Assembly (NCBI GenBank): GCA_963850915.1
Contig: CAWKND010000014.1
Location: 310,001-374,000, forward strand
Reading direction: 5' to 3'
DNA from: CAVTWH01 sp963850915
Lineage (GTDB): Bacteria > Actinomycetota > Actinomycetes > Mycobacteriales > Micromonosporaceae
Length of the DNA: 64,000 bases
The translations under genes and the position numbers were made by a program. Below, piece after piece: positions 21,849 to 31,082 of the stretch. Positions within the stretch are counted from its first letter, which is position 1; every line of letters begins with the position of its first letter. The notes beneath the pieces are model-generated. The model ran no database searches. It was not told where the DNA came from and saw only the letters and a program-made list of their open reading frames with translations.

Positions 21849-22552
21849 TCGGCGTGCTGGCCGGCGCACTCGCTGTGCAACTGGTACTCGCCGCGGCGGC
21901 GAAGACCCGTACCCGCGGGGACGCCGGCCAGACGCTGCTGCGCACGGTGTGGCCACGGGTACCCGGGTATGTCTACATCGCCGGTGATGTGGTGGTCGCG
22001 GGGCTGCTGCTCGTGCCGGTACTCAGCCGGCTCGGTGGCGTACTCGTCGTACTCGCGGTCGGCGGTGTGGAGCTGCTCGCCGTCGGGTACCGCCATCGGG
22101 GCGCGATCCCGTGTGGCTGCTTCGGTGCGCAGATCGCCCGCGAGCGGCTGGTACTGCGGGAGCACGGTACCAAGGCGCTCTTCGCGGCCGAGGGGCTCGC
22201 CGTGGCACTGGACCTGACCGCGCGGGTACCCCCGCTTGTGGCTCTGGGTATCGCTCTGGCCGTGACCGGCGGCGTCTTCGCGCTCACCCCGGAGCTGGCC
22301 GGCGGCTGGCGGCAACTGCGCCCGATCACCCCCCGGGAGGCGCTGCGCGCGCTGGCCGACAGCCCCGAGTACCAGCGCTGGCGCCCGCTCCTGGTCAACC
22401 CGGCCCCGGCCGAGGTACGCCGGACCGGCCGATCGGTACGCATCGTGCTGGACGCGTGGGCCGACGAGCGGGCCGTGGTGCTGGTCGCCACCGCCAACCG
22501 ACTGGGGGTACGGATCCGGGCACACGACGCGACCACCCTGCGAGCCTGGTGA
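21845..22552 (+). CDS. MauE/DoxX-type membrane protein
   Basis: 235 residues from a GTG that overlaps the previous stop (GTGA). Four hydrophobic segments (about 3-18, 42-60, 63-82, 117-140) and a CGCFG motif (Cys90, Cys92) after helix three are typical of MauE-like redox membrane proteins. Those are thought to help form disulfides in exported partners such as the methylamine dehydrogenase light chain. The neighbour with nine Cys is the natural client. A soluble C-terminal extension (about 155-235) is unusual and unassigned. The stop codon lies inside the first unit of a 17-bp array. Confidence 0.72.
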   Translation: MIGVLAGALAVQLVLAAAAKTRTRGDAGQTLLRTVWPRVPGYVYIAGDVVVAGLLLVPVLSRLGGVLVVLAVGGVELLAVGYRHRGAIPCGCFGAQIARERLVLREHGTKALFAAEGLAVALDLTARVPPLVALGIALAVTGGVFALTPELAGGWRQLRPITPREALRALADSPEYQRWRPLLVNPAPAEVRRTGRSVRIVLDAWADERAVVLVATANRLGVRIRAHDATTLRAW

Positions 22553-22638
22553 AGCTGCGAGCCTGGTGAAGCTGGGAGCCTGGTGAAGCTGGGAGCCTGG
22601 TAAAGCTGGGAGCCTGGTAAAGCTGGGAGCCCTGGTAG
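22538..22638. repeat. 17-bp tandem array at the 3' end of the MauE-type gene
   Basis: Six units of 17 bp (type CTGGGAGCCTGGTGAAG); the last is one base different in length. The first unit encodes the final residues and stop codon of the upstream gene, so the array grew from the gene end into the intergenic region. Confidence 0.92.
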
Positions 22639-22752
22639 ATAAGGGAAGTAGGCCGGTCACCGCGCAGTTCGGCGTTGGCCCGCGGGCAAACCCGTGCCGG
22701 AGTAGCGTCGCGCGCGGCCGGGTACAAACCCGGAGGCCGAGAGGAGATCCGC

Positions 22753-23968
22753 ATGGCTGGCACGACCGCAACGGCAGAGATCCGGCCGTTCACGGTGGAG
22801 ATTCCCGAATCGCAGCTGGAGGCGCTGCGCACCCGAATCGAGGACACCCGGTGGCCCGATCGGGAGACGGTGCCCGACGACAGCCAGGGTGTGCAGTCGG
22901 CGACCATGGAGGCGCTCGCGCGCTACTGGGCGGCGGAGTACGACTGGCGGGCGTGTGAGGCGAAACTGAACTCGCTGCCCCAGTTCACCACCGAGATCGA
23001 CGGGCTCGACATCCACTTCATCCACGTGCGATCGCCGCACCCGGACGCGTTGCCACTGATCCTCACCCACGGCTGGCCCGGCTCGGTCGTCGAGATGCTG
23101 AACGTGATCGGCCCGCTGACCGATCCCACGGCGTACGGCGGCAAGGCCGAGGACGCGTTCGACGTGGTGATCCCGTCCCTGCCGGGGTACGGGTTCTCCG
23201 GCAAGCCGACCAGTACCGGCTGGGATCCCGACCACACGGCCCGCGCGTGGACCCAGCTGATGCGGCGGCTCGGCTACACCGCGGTTCGTGGCGCAGGGCG
23301 GCGACTGGGGTGCGATCGTCACCGACCTGATGGGCGTACAGGCCCCACCGGAGCTGCTCGGCATCCACTCCAACATGCCGGGCACGGTGCCACCCGACGT
23401 GTCCAAGGCGGTAACCGCCAATGTGCTCGGCGACCACGAATCGCGGCCGGACGGGCTGACACCGGACGAGAACCGGGCGTACGACCAGCTGAACTTCCTG
23501 TTCACCAAGGGAATCGGCTACGCGGTGGAGATGCAACTGCGCCCGCAGACGCTCTACGGGCTGGCCGACTCGCCGATCGCCCTGGCTGCCTGGATGCTGG
23601 ACCACGACGCGCGCAGCTACGACGACATCAGCCAAGCCTTCGTGGACGGAGAGCCGGTTGACGGGCTCACCCGCGACCAGGTACTCGACAACATCACGCT
23701 GACCTGGTTGACCAATACCGGGGTGTCGTCGGCCCGGCTGTACTGGGAGAACAAGCTGGGTTTCTTCGACGTCAAGGGCGTCACGGTACCGGCGGCGGTC
23801 AGCGTGTTCCCACGCGAGATCTACCAGGCGCCGCGGTCGTGGACCGAGCGGGCGTACGACAACCTCGTCTACTTCAACGAGGTGGATCGGGGCAACCACT
23901 TCGCGGCCTGGCAGGAGCCGGAGATCTTCGCCGACGAGGTACGGGCCGGATTCCGTTCGCTGCGCTAG
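22753..23968 (+). pseudogene. Epoxide hydrolase (EHN-type alpha/beta hydrolase), frameshifted
   Basis: The first frame carries the EHN domain (IRPFTVEIPESQLEALRTRI) and HGWPGS (oxyanion hole). At 23281 one extra G in ACCGCGG breaks the frame. Skipping it gives the expected RFVAQGGDWG, with the nucleophile Asp, and the remaining 227 residues to 23968 including the catalytic His in GNHFAAWQEP. The joined protein would be about 405 residues, normal for the family. GAGGAG precedes the ATG. Both halves are well conserved, so this is either a very young pseudogene or a sequence error. Confidence 0.85.
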
Positions 23969-23982
23969 CTGTACCGCTGGAC

Positions 23983-24024
23983 GGCGCGACCGGGTGGCTC
24001 ACCACAGAGCCACCCGGTCGCGCC
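23983..24024. terminator. Strong bidirectional terminator hairpin
   Basis: A perfect 18-bp stem (23983-24000 with 24007-24024) and a six-base loop between convergent genes. Confidence 0.8.
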
Positions 24025-24060
24025 TAGTTGTGGCTGGACCATCCGGTCGGTATATGCGAG

Positions 24061-24918
24061 CTAGGACGGGAACTGGCTGGCTGCCGCGACGAACAGGGTG
24101 TACCTGTTGCCGTGGTCGGGATACTTGGTGAGCATCACGTCGATCACTTCGGCAGCCGTACCGGCGTTGGCCACCGCCTGGTCGAAGTCCTCGAGGTAGC
24201 GGCGCGACTGGTCGAGTACCCGGGCCGCGTCGTCGTCGGGCGCGTCGGGATCGCGGTGCCCGGTGATGATCGTGGTCGGCCGGAGAGCGGCGACCGCGTC
24301 CAGGGACGCCAGCCAGGCCCGCCGGGATTCGGGCGTCGAGTTCCGCAGCCACATGTGGATGTTGTTGTAGGCGATGTCACCGGAGCAGACGGCCCGCAGG
24401 TCAGGCACGTGCACGATCGTGTTGAGTACGCCGGCGTCGGCGCGGCCGATCGCGCGCAACCGGATGGCGTGGCCCTCCAGGTCGAGTGCGTCTGCGTCGG
24501 TCAGGGCGGGCACCGCCGGAGACTGCGAGAACTGTCCAGCAAACCAGGAGTTCCAGAACGCCAGGTGCTCCGGGGTGGCGTCGGCCCGGGCGTCGTCGAC
24601 GACCTGTTGATCACCGGCTATCAGCGGCGTATCGGGGAAGGCGTTCAGTAATGGTCCGGCCCCGAAGAAGTGGTCGCCGTGTCCGTGGGTGACGACGACC
24701 GCGTTGAGCTGCTTGCCGGTATCGCGCACCCACGTCGCCAGCCGCTCTCCCTCGTCGGTGGTGAGCAGCGCGTCCACGAGTACCGCGTCGCGTTCACCGG
24801 AGATCAGCGTCGACGTGCTGGCCGGCCAGGTGGCCGGGGTGCGGTCATCCCACCCCGGTCCACCAGGTATCGGCTTGTAGCCACTGTTGAAGACATCCAT
24901 CGACAACGAACTGCTCAT
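24061..24918 (-). CDS. Metallo-beta-lactamase-fold hydrolase
   Basis: 285 residues, cytoplasmic. The metal motif HGHGDH is at residues 78-83, with further ligands probable in CSGDIAYNN and TGHRDPD. This is the glyoxalase-II-like fold; the substrate could be a lactone, thioester or similar. AGAAGGA lies five bases before the ATG. It follows the epoxide hydrolase gene by 45 bp on the same strand, so the two are probably co-transcribed and may act on the same xenobiotic or lipid-derived substrate. Confidence 0.85.
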   Translation of the reverse strand: MSSSLSMDVFNSGYKPIPGGPGWDDRTPATWPASTSTLISGERDAVLVDALLTTDEGERLATWVRDTGKQLNAVVVTHGHGDHFFGAGPLLNAFPDTPLIAGDQQVVDDARADATPEHLAFWNSWFAGQFSQSPAVPALTDADALDLEGHAIRLRAIGRADAGVLNTIVHVPDLRAVCSGDIAYNNIHMWLRNSTPESRRAWLASLDAVAALRPTTIITGHRDPDAPDDDAARVLDQSRRYLEDFDQAVANAGTAAEVIDVMLTKYPDHGNRYTLFVAAASQFPS

Positions 24919-24963
24919 GCTGTCCTTCTTGCGTGTGAGCGCTTCTTGCGCCTGGGCGTGAAC

Positions 24964-25905
24964 TCAGCCTGTCGCCCGGTTCTGACCCGACATGGCGGGG
25001 GCGAAGAAGTCGGCGAGGAGTTGGTTGACCTGGTTTGCCGCGTCGTGGTGGACCCAGTGCGACGCTGGCAGCCGCTCGACGCGGTCGAGGTTGGGTACGT
25101 CGTCGTGGTCGGGCTCGGCGAGTTCCGGGCCGAGGTAATTGTCTTCCTGGCCCCAGATGACGAGGGTGGGAGCGTCGACGGGGCGAAGGGCCGCTTCCGC
25201 CTGCTTGGGCGGCGTCCGTACCGACGAACGGTAGTAGTTGATCATTCCGGTCGCCGCGCCCGGTTGGGACCACGCCTCGATGTAGCGGTCGATCTCCTCC
25301 GGCGTGTAAGCCGGGTTGGCGTCGTGCAGGAAGTGCCGGAAGAAATGCCAGCGATTGGCGTGGACCACGTTCTCCGGCAGGTCCGGGAGGTCGAAGAAGA
25401 AGAAGTACCACGACTTCCTGAGTTGGCCCGGGTGGTGCAGCCCCTGCGACAGCTTCCGCGGGTGGGCGGCGTTCAGGATCACCAGCCGGTCCACCACCTC
25501 CGGATGATTCATCGCGGTGACCCAGGCGGCGGTCCCACCCCAGTCATGACCGACCAGCAGCGCGGACTCCGCACCGCGTTCGCGGATCAGACCACGGACG
25601 TCGGCGGCGAGCTTATCGGTGTCGTAGGCCTCGATTTCGGCCGGCCGCGACGACAGGTTGTAGCCCCGCATGTCCGGTACGACGACGCGGTACCCCGCCG
25701 CCGCGAGCGGTTCGATCTGCCGCCGCCAGCCGTACCAGAACTCGGGGAAGCCGTGCAGCAGGACCACCAGCGGCCCCTCACCTGTCTCCACGTAATGCAA
25801 CCGCACATCGCCGAGATCGGCATAGCCCTCACGTAACCCCTTCAGCCACTGCCCTTGCCTCGGCTGATCAACGGTCCCGCCGCCGTTCGTCGTGTTCCCG
25901 ATCAT
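24964..25905 (-). CDS. Alpha/beta hydrolase, epoxide hydrolase-like
   Basis: 313 residues. HGFPEFWYGWR supplies the oxyanion hole and the Trp typical of soluble epoxide hydrolases. The nucleophile is Asp121 in GHDWGG, which favours epoxide or haloalkane chemistry over ester hydrolysis. The acid is in WGQEDNYLG and the His in ASHWVHHD. The ATG at 25905 is preferred to the TTG at 25944, though the purine-rich site before it is rather far. First gene of the pair with the MBL-fold gene. Confidence 0.85.
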   Translation of the reverse strand: MIGNTTNGGGTVDQPRQGQWLKGLREGYADLGDVRLHYVETGEGPLVVLLHGFPEFWYGWRRQIEPLAAAGYRVVVPDMRGYNLSSRPAEIEAYDTDKLAADVRGLIRERGAESALLVGHDWGGTAAWVTAMNHPEVVDRLVILNAAHPRKLSQGLHHPGQLRKSWYFFFFDLPDLPENVVHANRWHFFRHFLHDANPAYTPEEIDRYIEAWSQPGAATGMINYYRSSVRTPPKQAEAALRPVDAPTLVIWGQEDNYLGPELAEPDHDDVPNLDRVERLPASHWVHHDAANQVNQLLADFFAPAMSGQNRATG

Positions 25906-26019
25906 GCCCGTCGCCGCCTTTCCTCGAAGATTTGCAAGCGGCAACCCTAAGACGTGAACCGCGGCTCCGACCGGCTTTTCCTCTCATCTGCGCCCGGCGC
26001 TGTACCAGCTCCGCACCGG

Positions 26020-26766
26020 TCAGTTGCCGAGCACGTTGTTAGGGTCGGCGATCGGGCCGGCGATCGCCTCGTCGAGCGGGCAGCCGAGGGTGAACTCTTT
26101 GGGGTAGGGGATTTCGGCGAGGATGCCCCCGAGTGGGATGAGCAGTTTGGTGTAGTGCTGGGTCGGTGTGCAGCGGGTGTTGAACGTGAGGTGGAGCCCG
26201 CCCCAGCCGCCCGCGGGTACCACGCCGGGACCCTGCACCGGGCCGGGATCGGCGAACCCGGGGTCGGTGGAGGCGTTGAACGGCAGCGACCGGGTACTCC
26301 CGTCGGCGAGCTCCCCGGAGACCAGCGGCAGCCCGCCCAGCCAGCACGGACTCTGGCTGGTGTTGCGCAGGACCACCACGACGTTCTCGACGTCGTGAAC
26401 AGGTCCGGCGGCAACGATCGTCACGGTCATCTGGGTACCGACGCAGTCGGCTGGGCGCGCCGCCGAGCTGGACGGCGCAGTCGCCGGCGGGCTGGCCGAT
26501 GTGGCGCCGGTCGGTGCGGCGGACACCGTGCTGCCCGCGACCGGGGCGCCGCCCGGTGACCGGGACACGATCACCGCGATGCCGACACCGGCGGCGATCA
26601 CCGCGACCGCGGCCGCGACCGCCACGGGTGCGAGCAGCCGGGGGTACCGCCGGGGTTGACTCATCGGGCTCTCCTCGAAGTGCGGAATGGCAACGGGATC
26701 TGCGTTACGGGCGCGCCACTGTGCGCCGGACTGGCGGAGAATCCGGTCCACGTCCATGGTTGTCAC
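26020..26766 (-). CDS. DUF4232 membrane-anchored protein, partner of the ECF sigma factor
   Basis: 248 residues. A short N-terminal cytoplasmic part (1-43), one transmembrane segment (about 44-68), an Ala/Ser/Pro linker (70-103) and an extracytoplasmic DUF4232 domain with four Cys (in PADCVG, SPCWLGG, NTRCTP, TLGCPL). DUF4232 domains occur in actinobacterial surface and lipoproteins; their role is not settled. Its start overlaps the sigma factor stop (ATGA), so the two are coupled. The topology fits an anti-sigma factor or sensor, but I see no ZAS motif, so this is inference. Confidence 0.68.
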   Translation of the reverse strand: MTTMDVDRILRQSGAQWRARNADPVAIPHFEESPMSQPRRYPRLLAPVAVAAAVAVIAAGVGIAVIVSRSPGGAPVAGSTVSAAPTGATSASPPATAPSSSAARPADCVGTQMTVTIVAAGPVHDVENVVVVLRNTSQSPCWLGGLPLVSGELADGSTRSLPFNASTDPGFADPGPVQGPGVVPAGGWGGLHLTFNTRCTPTQHYTKLLIPLGGILAEIPYPKEFTLGCPLDEAIAGPIADPNNVLGN

Positions 26767-27293
26767 CGCGCGCCTTCCAGTAGTCGCCGAATTCGTTCGC
26801 GGGCCGTCGCGAGCGTCGATTTCACGGTTCCGGTGGACAACCCGAGTACGGTCGCCACCTCCTCGACCGGTAGGTCGACGAAGTAGTAGAGGCCGACCAC
26901 GTCGCGTTGCCGGGGACTCAACTGCGCAATGGCCTGTTCAATCACCGCGAGCGAGGTGCGCTCCTCGGGTCCCGGAGTTGTCGGCTCGGTACCGTCGCGG
27001 TACTCGCTGGCGGCGAAGGTCTCGAACGTGTGCTCGCGACGGCGGTGCTGGCGGCCGGCCCGGCGGCACTCGGCGACCACGATCGCCAGTAGCCAGGCCC
27101 GGAAGCTGCCCCGGCCGGGGTCGTACCCGGTGCGGTAGCGCCACGCCGCCAGCAGCGCCTCCTGTGCCACGTCGTCGGCCTCCGCCACCGGAGCGAACCG
27201 GCGCGCGACCTGGGTGACGGTACGCAGGTGTGGCCGCAGTACCGCGACGAACCCATCGGCGGACCCGACGGCGTACCGATCCGTAATGGTCAT
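26763..27293 (-). CDS. ECF RNA polymerase sigma factor
   Basis: 176 residues. Region 2 contains VAEADDVAQEALLAAWRYR and SFRAWLLAIV. Region 4 contains LSPRQRDVVGLYYFVDLPVEEVA and a helix-turn-helix ending TGTVKSTLATARERIRRL. No extra C-terminal domain. ATG with AGGAGG five bases upstream; the frame upstream of this Met is not needed. It probably drives its own operon in response to an envelope signal sensed by the overlapping DUF4232 protein. Confidence 0.9.
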   Translation of the reverse strand: MTITDRYAVGSADGFVAVLRPHLRTVTQVARRFAPVAEADDVAQEALLAAWRYRTGYDPGRGSFRAWLLAIVVAECRRAGRQHRRREHTFETFAASEYRDGTEPTTPGPEERTSLAVIEQAIAQLSPRQRDVVGLYYFVDLPVEEVATVLGLSTGTVKSTLATARERIRRLLEGAR

Positions 27294-27506
27294 CACCCCT
27301 CCTGGGAGAGCGGCGCCGGGGCTGCTCTCCACCCACTAGTAGTGCACGGCGGGGTACCCAGGTTGGGTCGCTGACCGGCAATGTGCCGGCAATCGTCGAA
27401 AACCGTTGTCCCACCGGCGAATCCGGGCTTCCGGCCATCGACGGGGACGCTAGGATTTCGGCGTTCGCATCGGTTGTGGGGATCGGGTGCGGGGAGCTGA
27501 TACACG

Positions 27507-28316
27507 ATGCTGTTTCTGATTCTTGGTCCGTTGTATGTGGCGGGAGCGGGTGTTGCCGGAGCCGACGAAGGCGCGCTGGCCGTGCCGATGGTGCAGGCGC
27601 TCGCCCTCGCGCTGCTGTTCCGGGCCGACACCGTCCTCACCTACGACCAGCTCAGCCGGGCGCTGTGGGACCGGCCACCGGCATCCGCCCCGGCCAACCT
27701 GCGTAGCTACGCCGCCACCCTGCGTACCGTGCTGCGCCGGTCCGCGCCGGCGCTCGGCGGCCGGCTCTCCACCTGGCGGGCCGGCCCGGGCCACCAGGGC
27801 GGCTACCGGCTGTCGGTACGCGACGGCGAGCTGGACAGCACCGTCTTCCGCGACCTCGGGGTACGCAGCGACGCCGCGCTGCGCCGGGGTGACCTCGACG
27901 GTGCGCTGGAGCAGCTGGGCCGGGCGCGCCGGCTGTGGCGCGGCCGGGTGGGCGAGGGCGCGACGCTCAGCAGTGAGCTGCAGACCGACATCGCCGGCCT
28001 CAACCAGCAGCTGACCGAGGTGACCGAGCGGCACCTGGCACTGCGCCTCTACCGGGGCGAGACGGCCGGCGTCATCGCCGAAGCCGAGGAGCTGGTCCGC
28101 TTCGAGCCGCTGCGCGAGCGGCCGGTGGAGATCCTGGTACGCGCGCACAGCGGAGCCGGTAACCAGGTGGCGGCGCTGCGCAGCTACGAGTACTACCGCA
28201 CCCGGCTGCACGAGGCCGTCGGCGCGGACCCGTCCCGTGGCCTGCGTGACCTCTACTACCAGGTGGGCCGCGGCGACTGCGACGACCTGGCCCGCGGCGT
28301 ACTGCACGCCGGCTGA
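27507..28316 (+). CDS. SARP/AfsR-type transcriptional regulator (wHTH-BTAD)
   Basis: 269 residues. An OmpR-type winged helix (about 25-100, with LTYDQLSRALWDRPPASAPANLRSY in two pieces around the recognition helix) is followed by a bacterial transcriptional activation domain (about 105-260, RHLALRLYRGE and RPVEILVRAH..NQVAALRSYEYYR). These are the two domains of small SARP activators, which usually control secondary metabolism or development. There is no biosynthetic cluster adjacent, so its target is unclear. GGGGAG lies ten bases before the ATG. It is divergent from the sigma factor operon. Confidence 0.85.
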   Translation: MLFLILGPLYVAGAGVAGADEGALAVPMVQALALALLFRADTVLTYDQLSRALWDRPPASAPANLRSYAATLRTVLRRSAPALGGRLSTWRAGPGHQGGYRLSVRDGELDSTVFRDLGVRSDAALRRGDLDGALEQLGRARRLWRGRVGEGATLSSELQTDIAGLNQQLTEVTERHLALRLYRGETAGVIAEAEELVRFEPLRERPVEILVRAHSGAGNQVAALRSYEYYRTRLHEAVGADPSRGLRDLYYQVGRGDCDDLARGVLHAG

Positions 28317-28353
28317 GGTTTCACCGGTACCCGACACGGGGTAAGGATGTGGG

Positions 28354-29934
28354 GTGGCCGATGACACGACGGTGCGCCAATTGGCGACCGACTGGTTCCT
28401 CACCGCGCGCGAGCGCGGCAATCCGGATACGGCGATCGACGACCGTAATCCGGACGGGTGCGCGTACACCGCGGGTAACGAGGTGCGCGCGCTGATCCAC
28501 GGCGCCGACTACTTCACCGAGCTGCTCGCCAACATCACCGCCATGGTCCGCGGTGACCTGCTGCTGTTCACCGACTGGCGAGGCGACCCGGACGAGCGGC
28601 TGGACGGGCCGGGCAGCGAGATCTCCCGGGTACTCTGCGCGGCGGCGCAGCGCGGTGTGGTGGTGAAGGGGCTGATCTGGCGCTCGCACTGGGACCGGCT
28701 GCAGTTCAGCGCCGCCGAAAACGACCACCTCGGTGACGAGATCAACGCGGCGGGCGGCGAGTGCCTGCGCGACATGCGGGTACGCACCGGCGGCTCGCAC
28801 CACCAGAAAATGGTGGTACTGCGCCATCCTGGCCGGCCCGAGCGGGATGTCGCGTACGTCGGCGGCATCGATCTGTGCCACAGCCGGCGGGATGACGAGC
28901 ACCACCACGGCGACGCCCAGCCACTGGAGATCGCCGACGCGTACGGCCCCCGCCCACCCTGGCACGACGTACAGCTGGCCGTCCGGGGACCCGCCGTCGG
29001 TGATGTCGAGGCGACCTTCCGCGAGCGCTGGTGCGACCCGAGTCCGTTGACCCGCAACCCTTTCCACCGGATCCTCGACACCCTGCGGCGGGAGGACACG
29101 CACGCCGACCCGCTGCCCGAGCAGCTACCCGACCCGGCGCCCCGGGGTGACCTGCTGGTGCAGGTACTGCGCACCTACCCGATGCGGCGGCACGCTTTCC
29201 CGTTCGCGAAACAGGGCGAGCGCAGCATCGCCCGGGCCTACCAACACGCGCTGGGGCGGGCCCGCGAGCTGATCTACGTGGAGGACCAGTACCTGTGGTC
29301 GGCTGAGATCGCTGAACTCTTCGCGGCTGTGTTGAGCAAACGGCCCGAACTGCGGCTGATCGGCGTGGTACCCATGCATCCGGACACCGACGGGCTGACC
29401 GGGGCCGCGCAGAGCCTGGGGCGCAAGCGGGCGATGGCGACCATCGCGGCGGCGGCCCCGGACCGGTTCGCCGTCTACGGCATCGAGAACCGCCTGGGTA
29501 CCCCGATCTATGTGCACGCCAAGGTCTGCGTCATCGACGACACCTGGACCAGCGTCGGCTCGGACAACGTGAACCTGCGGTCGTGGACACACGACTCCGA
29601 GCTGTCCTGCGCGGTGGTGGAGGCGGACGGGGGTACCGGCTTCGGGCGCGAGTTGCGGCTGCGACTGGGGCGCGAGCATCTGGACCGGGCCGACGGCGAG
29701 GACACCGATCTGCACTCGGCGACCGGCATGTTCGAGGCGTACGCGCAGGCGGCACAGCGGCTCGACGACTGGTACCGGGGCGCGAGCCAGGGACCACGCC
29801 CGGTCGGCCGGCTGCGCCGGTACGCCCCGCCGCACCTGTCCCGCAGCACCACGGCACTCGCCGACCCGCTGTACCGGCTGATCGCCGACCCCGACGGCCG
29901 CCCGTCCGCACTACGCCGGGCCCGCGAGTTCTAG
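28354..29934 (+). CDS. Phospholipase D-family protein
   Basis: 526 residues with two HKD motifs: SHHQKMVVL (His150, Lys152) and VHAKVCVIDD...GSDNVN (His388, Lys390). This is the duplicated PLD fold, which hydrolyses or transfers phosphodiesters such as phospholipid head groups. No signal peptide is visible, so it may act in the cytoplasm or at the membrane face (a cardiolipin synthase-like reaction is another option). GTG start shortly after AAGGA. It lies 37 bp after the SARP gene on the same strand and may be read through from it. Confidence 0.88.
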   Translation: MADDTTVRQLATDWFLTARERGNPDTAIDDRNPDGCAYTAGNEVRALIHGADYFTELLANITAMVRGDLLLFTDWRGDPDERLDGPGSEISRVLCAAAQRGVVVKGLIWRSHWDRLQFSAAENDHLGDEINAAGGECLRDMRVRTGGSHHQKMVVLRHPGRPERDVAYVGGIDLCHSRRDDEHHHGDAQPLEIADAYGPRPPWHDVQLAVRGPAVGDVEATFRERWCDPSPLTRNPFHRILDTLRREDTHADPLPEQLPDPAPRGDLLVQVLRTYPMRRHAFPFAKQGERSIARAYQHALGRARELIYVEDQYLWSAEIAELFAAVLSKRPELRLIGVVPMHPDTDGLTGAAQSLGRKRAMATIAAAAPDRFAVYGIENRLGTPIYVHAKVCVIDDTWTSVGSDNVNLRSWTHDSELSCAVVEADGGTGFGRELRLRLGREHLDRADGEDTDLHSATGMFEAYAQAAQRLDDWYRGASQGPRPVGRLRRYAPPHLSRSTTALADPLYRLIADPDGRPSALRRAREF

Positions 29935-30284
29935 GTTGCGGCGTAGGGATCGCGTAGCGGCGGCCGAGCTCGGGCCACGTGGGCGTGGACTTCGCGCAGC
30001 GCGGGCGTAGCCAGGTAGTAGCGGCCGCGGGTCTGGCCGTGCGGTACCAACAGTTCGGCCGCGACCATCAGCCGTAGGTCACGGTTGGCTGTTCCGACCT
30101 CGAGCTCCGCGTCCTTCGGGTAGAGGGATCGGCGTACCCGCAGGCCGAGAACGGCCGGGTAGAGCGCGTACACCGTACGCTCGGCCAGCTTCTGTTGTGC
30201 GGCAACCTCTTCCAGCGCGCGCCACAGCCGGTTGGCGTCATCCAGCCGGCGCAGTACGGTCTGTGCCTGCATGTGGTGGGCCAC
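29931..30284 (-). pseudogene. C-terminal remnant of a Fic-family protein
   Basis: The frame encodes MQAQTVLRRLDDANRLW, an ERTVYALYP helix and a winged-helix ending (TANRDLRLMVAAELLVPHGQ, then RGRYY), which matches the C-terminal part of actinobacterial Fic proteins. The catalytic HPFxxGNGR region is absent. Homologous-looking residues (INLVAHH) continue upstream of the GTG until a TAA six codons earlier, followed by the epimerase promoter region. No RBS. It is best read as a truncated gene, though expression as a small HTH protein cannot be excluded. It is convergent with the phospholipase D gene, overlapping by 4 bp. Confidence 0.62.
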
Positions 30285-30338
30285 CAGGTTGATTTGTTAA
30301 TTCGCTCATGCTTCCCGCGCGGGTGCGAGGATCGATTG

Positions 30339-31070
30339 ATGCGGATCCTTGTGGTGGGTGGCAGTGGCTATGTGGGTACCCTCGTGCTTCCGCTGCTGAG
30401 CCGGCACCACGAGGTACGGGTACTGGATCGGCGGGCACCCGCCGTCGAGGGCGTGCAGTACCACCCCGGGGACGCCACGAACTACGAGGATCTGCGGTAC
30501 GCCACGCCGGGCATGGACGCTGTTGTGCACGCCGCGATGGGGCGGCACGACTGGGACGAGCCGGCCGGCGCGGCGGACACCTTCGACGTCAACGTGAAGT
30601 CGGTGCACCTGACCCTGCTGGCCGCGCACGCCGCGGGGGTACCGCACGCGGTACACCTGAGCAGCCTCTCGGTCTTCGCCGACCTGGACGGGCGGGTACT
30701 CGACGAGGAGACGGTCCCGGACGCCACCGACCCGTACGGGCTGACGAAGCGCCTGGGGGAGAGCGTGTGCGCGGCAGCGGTCGCGGAGTGGGGGCTGTCG
30801 GTCACGGTGCTCCGGTTGGCGCTGCCGACGCCGGACTCGGTGTGGCCGGCGTGGGGACTGCCCCAGCCGCCGCTGCTGCGCCGTGACCCGGCCGGTACCC
30901 CCATCGACGCGACCGCGGGAACCGATGTGGCGCAAGCGATCCACGCGGCGCTGCGGTACCGCCGGGGGTTCTCCGTCTTCACGATCTCGGGCGACCGGAC
31001 GGCCGGCCGGTGGAGTACCGCGAAGGCCGCGGCCGAACTGGGTTGGCAGCCGACCTTTCCGCGCGGCTGA
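30339..31070 (+). CDS. NAD-dependent epimerase/dehydratase family protein
   Basis: 243 residues, extended SDR fold. The nucleotide-binding motif is VVGGSGYVG at residues 5-13; HAAMGRHDW and HLSSLSVF follow. The active-site YxxxK is present as DPYGLTKRLGE. It is shorter than sugar epimerases, so a reductase or small-sugar role is possible. ATG with GCGAGGA upstream. Single gene, convergent with the TetR gene. Confidence 0.85.
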   Translation: MRILVVGGSGYVGTLVLPLLSRHHEVRVLDRRAPAVEGVQYHPGDATNYEDLRYATPGMDAVVHAAMGRHDWDEPAGAADTFDVNVKSVHLTLLAAHAAGVPHAVHLSSLSVFADLDGRVLDEETVPDATDPYGLTKRLGESVCAAAVAEWGLSVTVLRLALPTPDSVWPAWGLPQPPLLRRDPAGTPIDATAGTDVAQAIHAALRYRRGFSVFTISGDRTAGRWSTAKAAAELGWQPTFPRG

Positions 31071-31082
31071 CGCCACCAGCGG

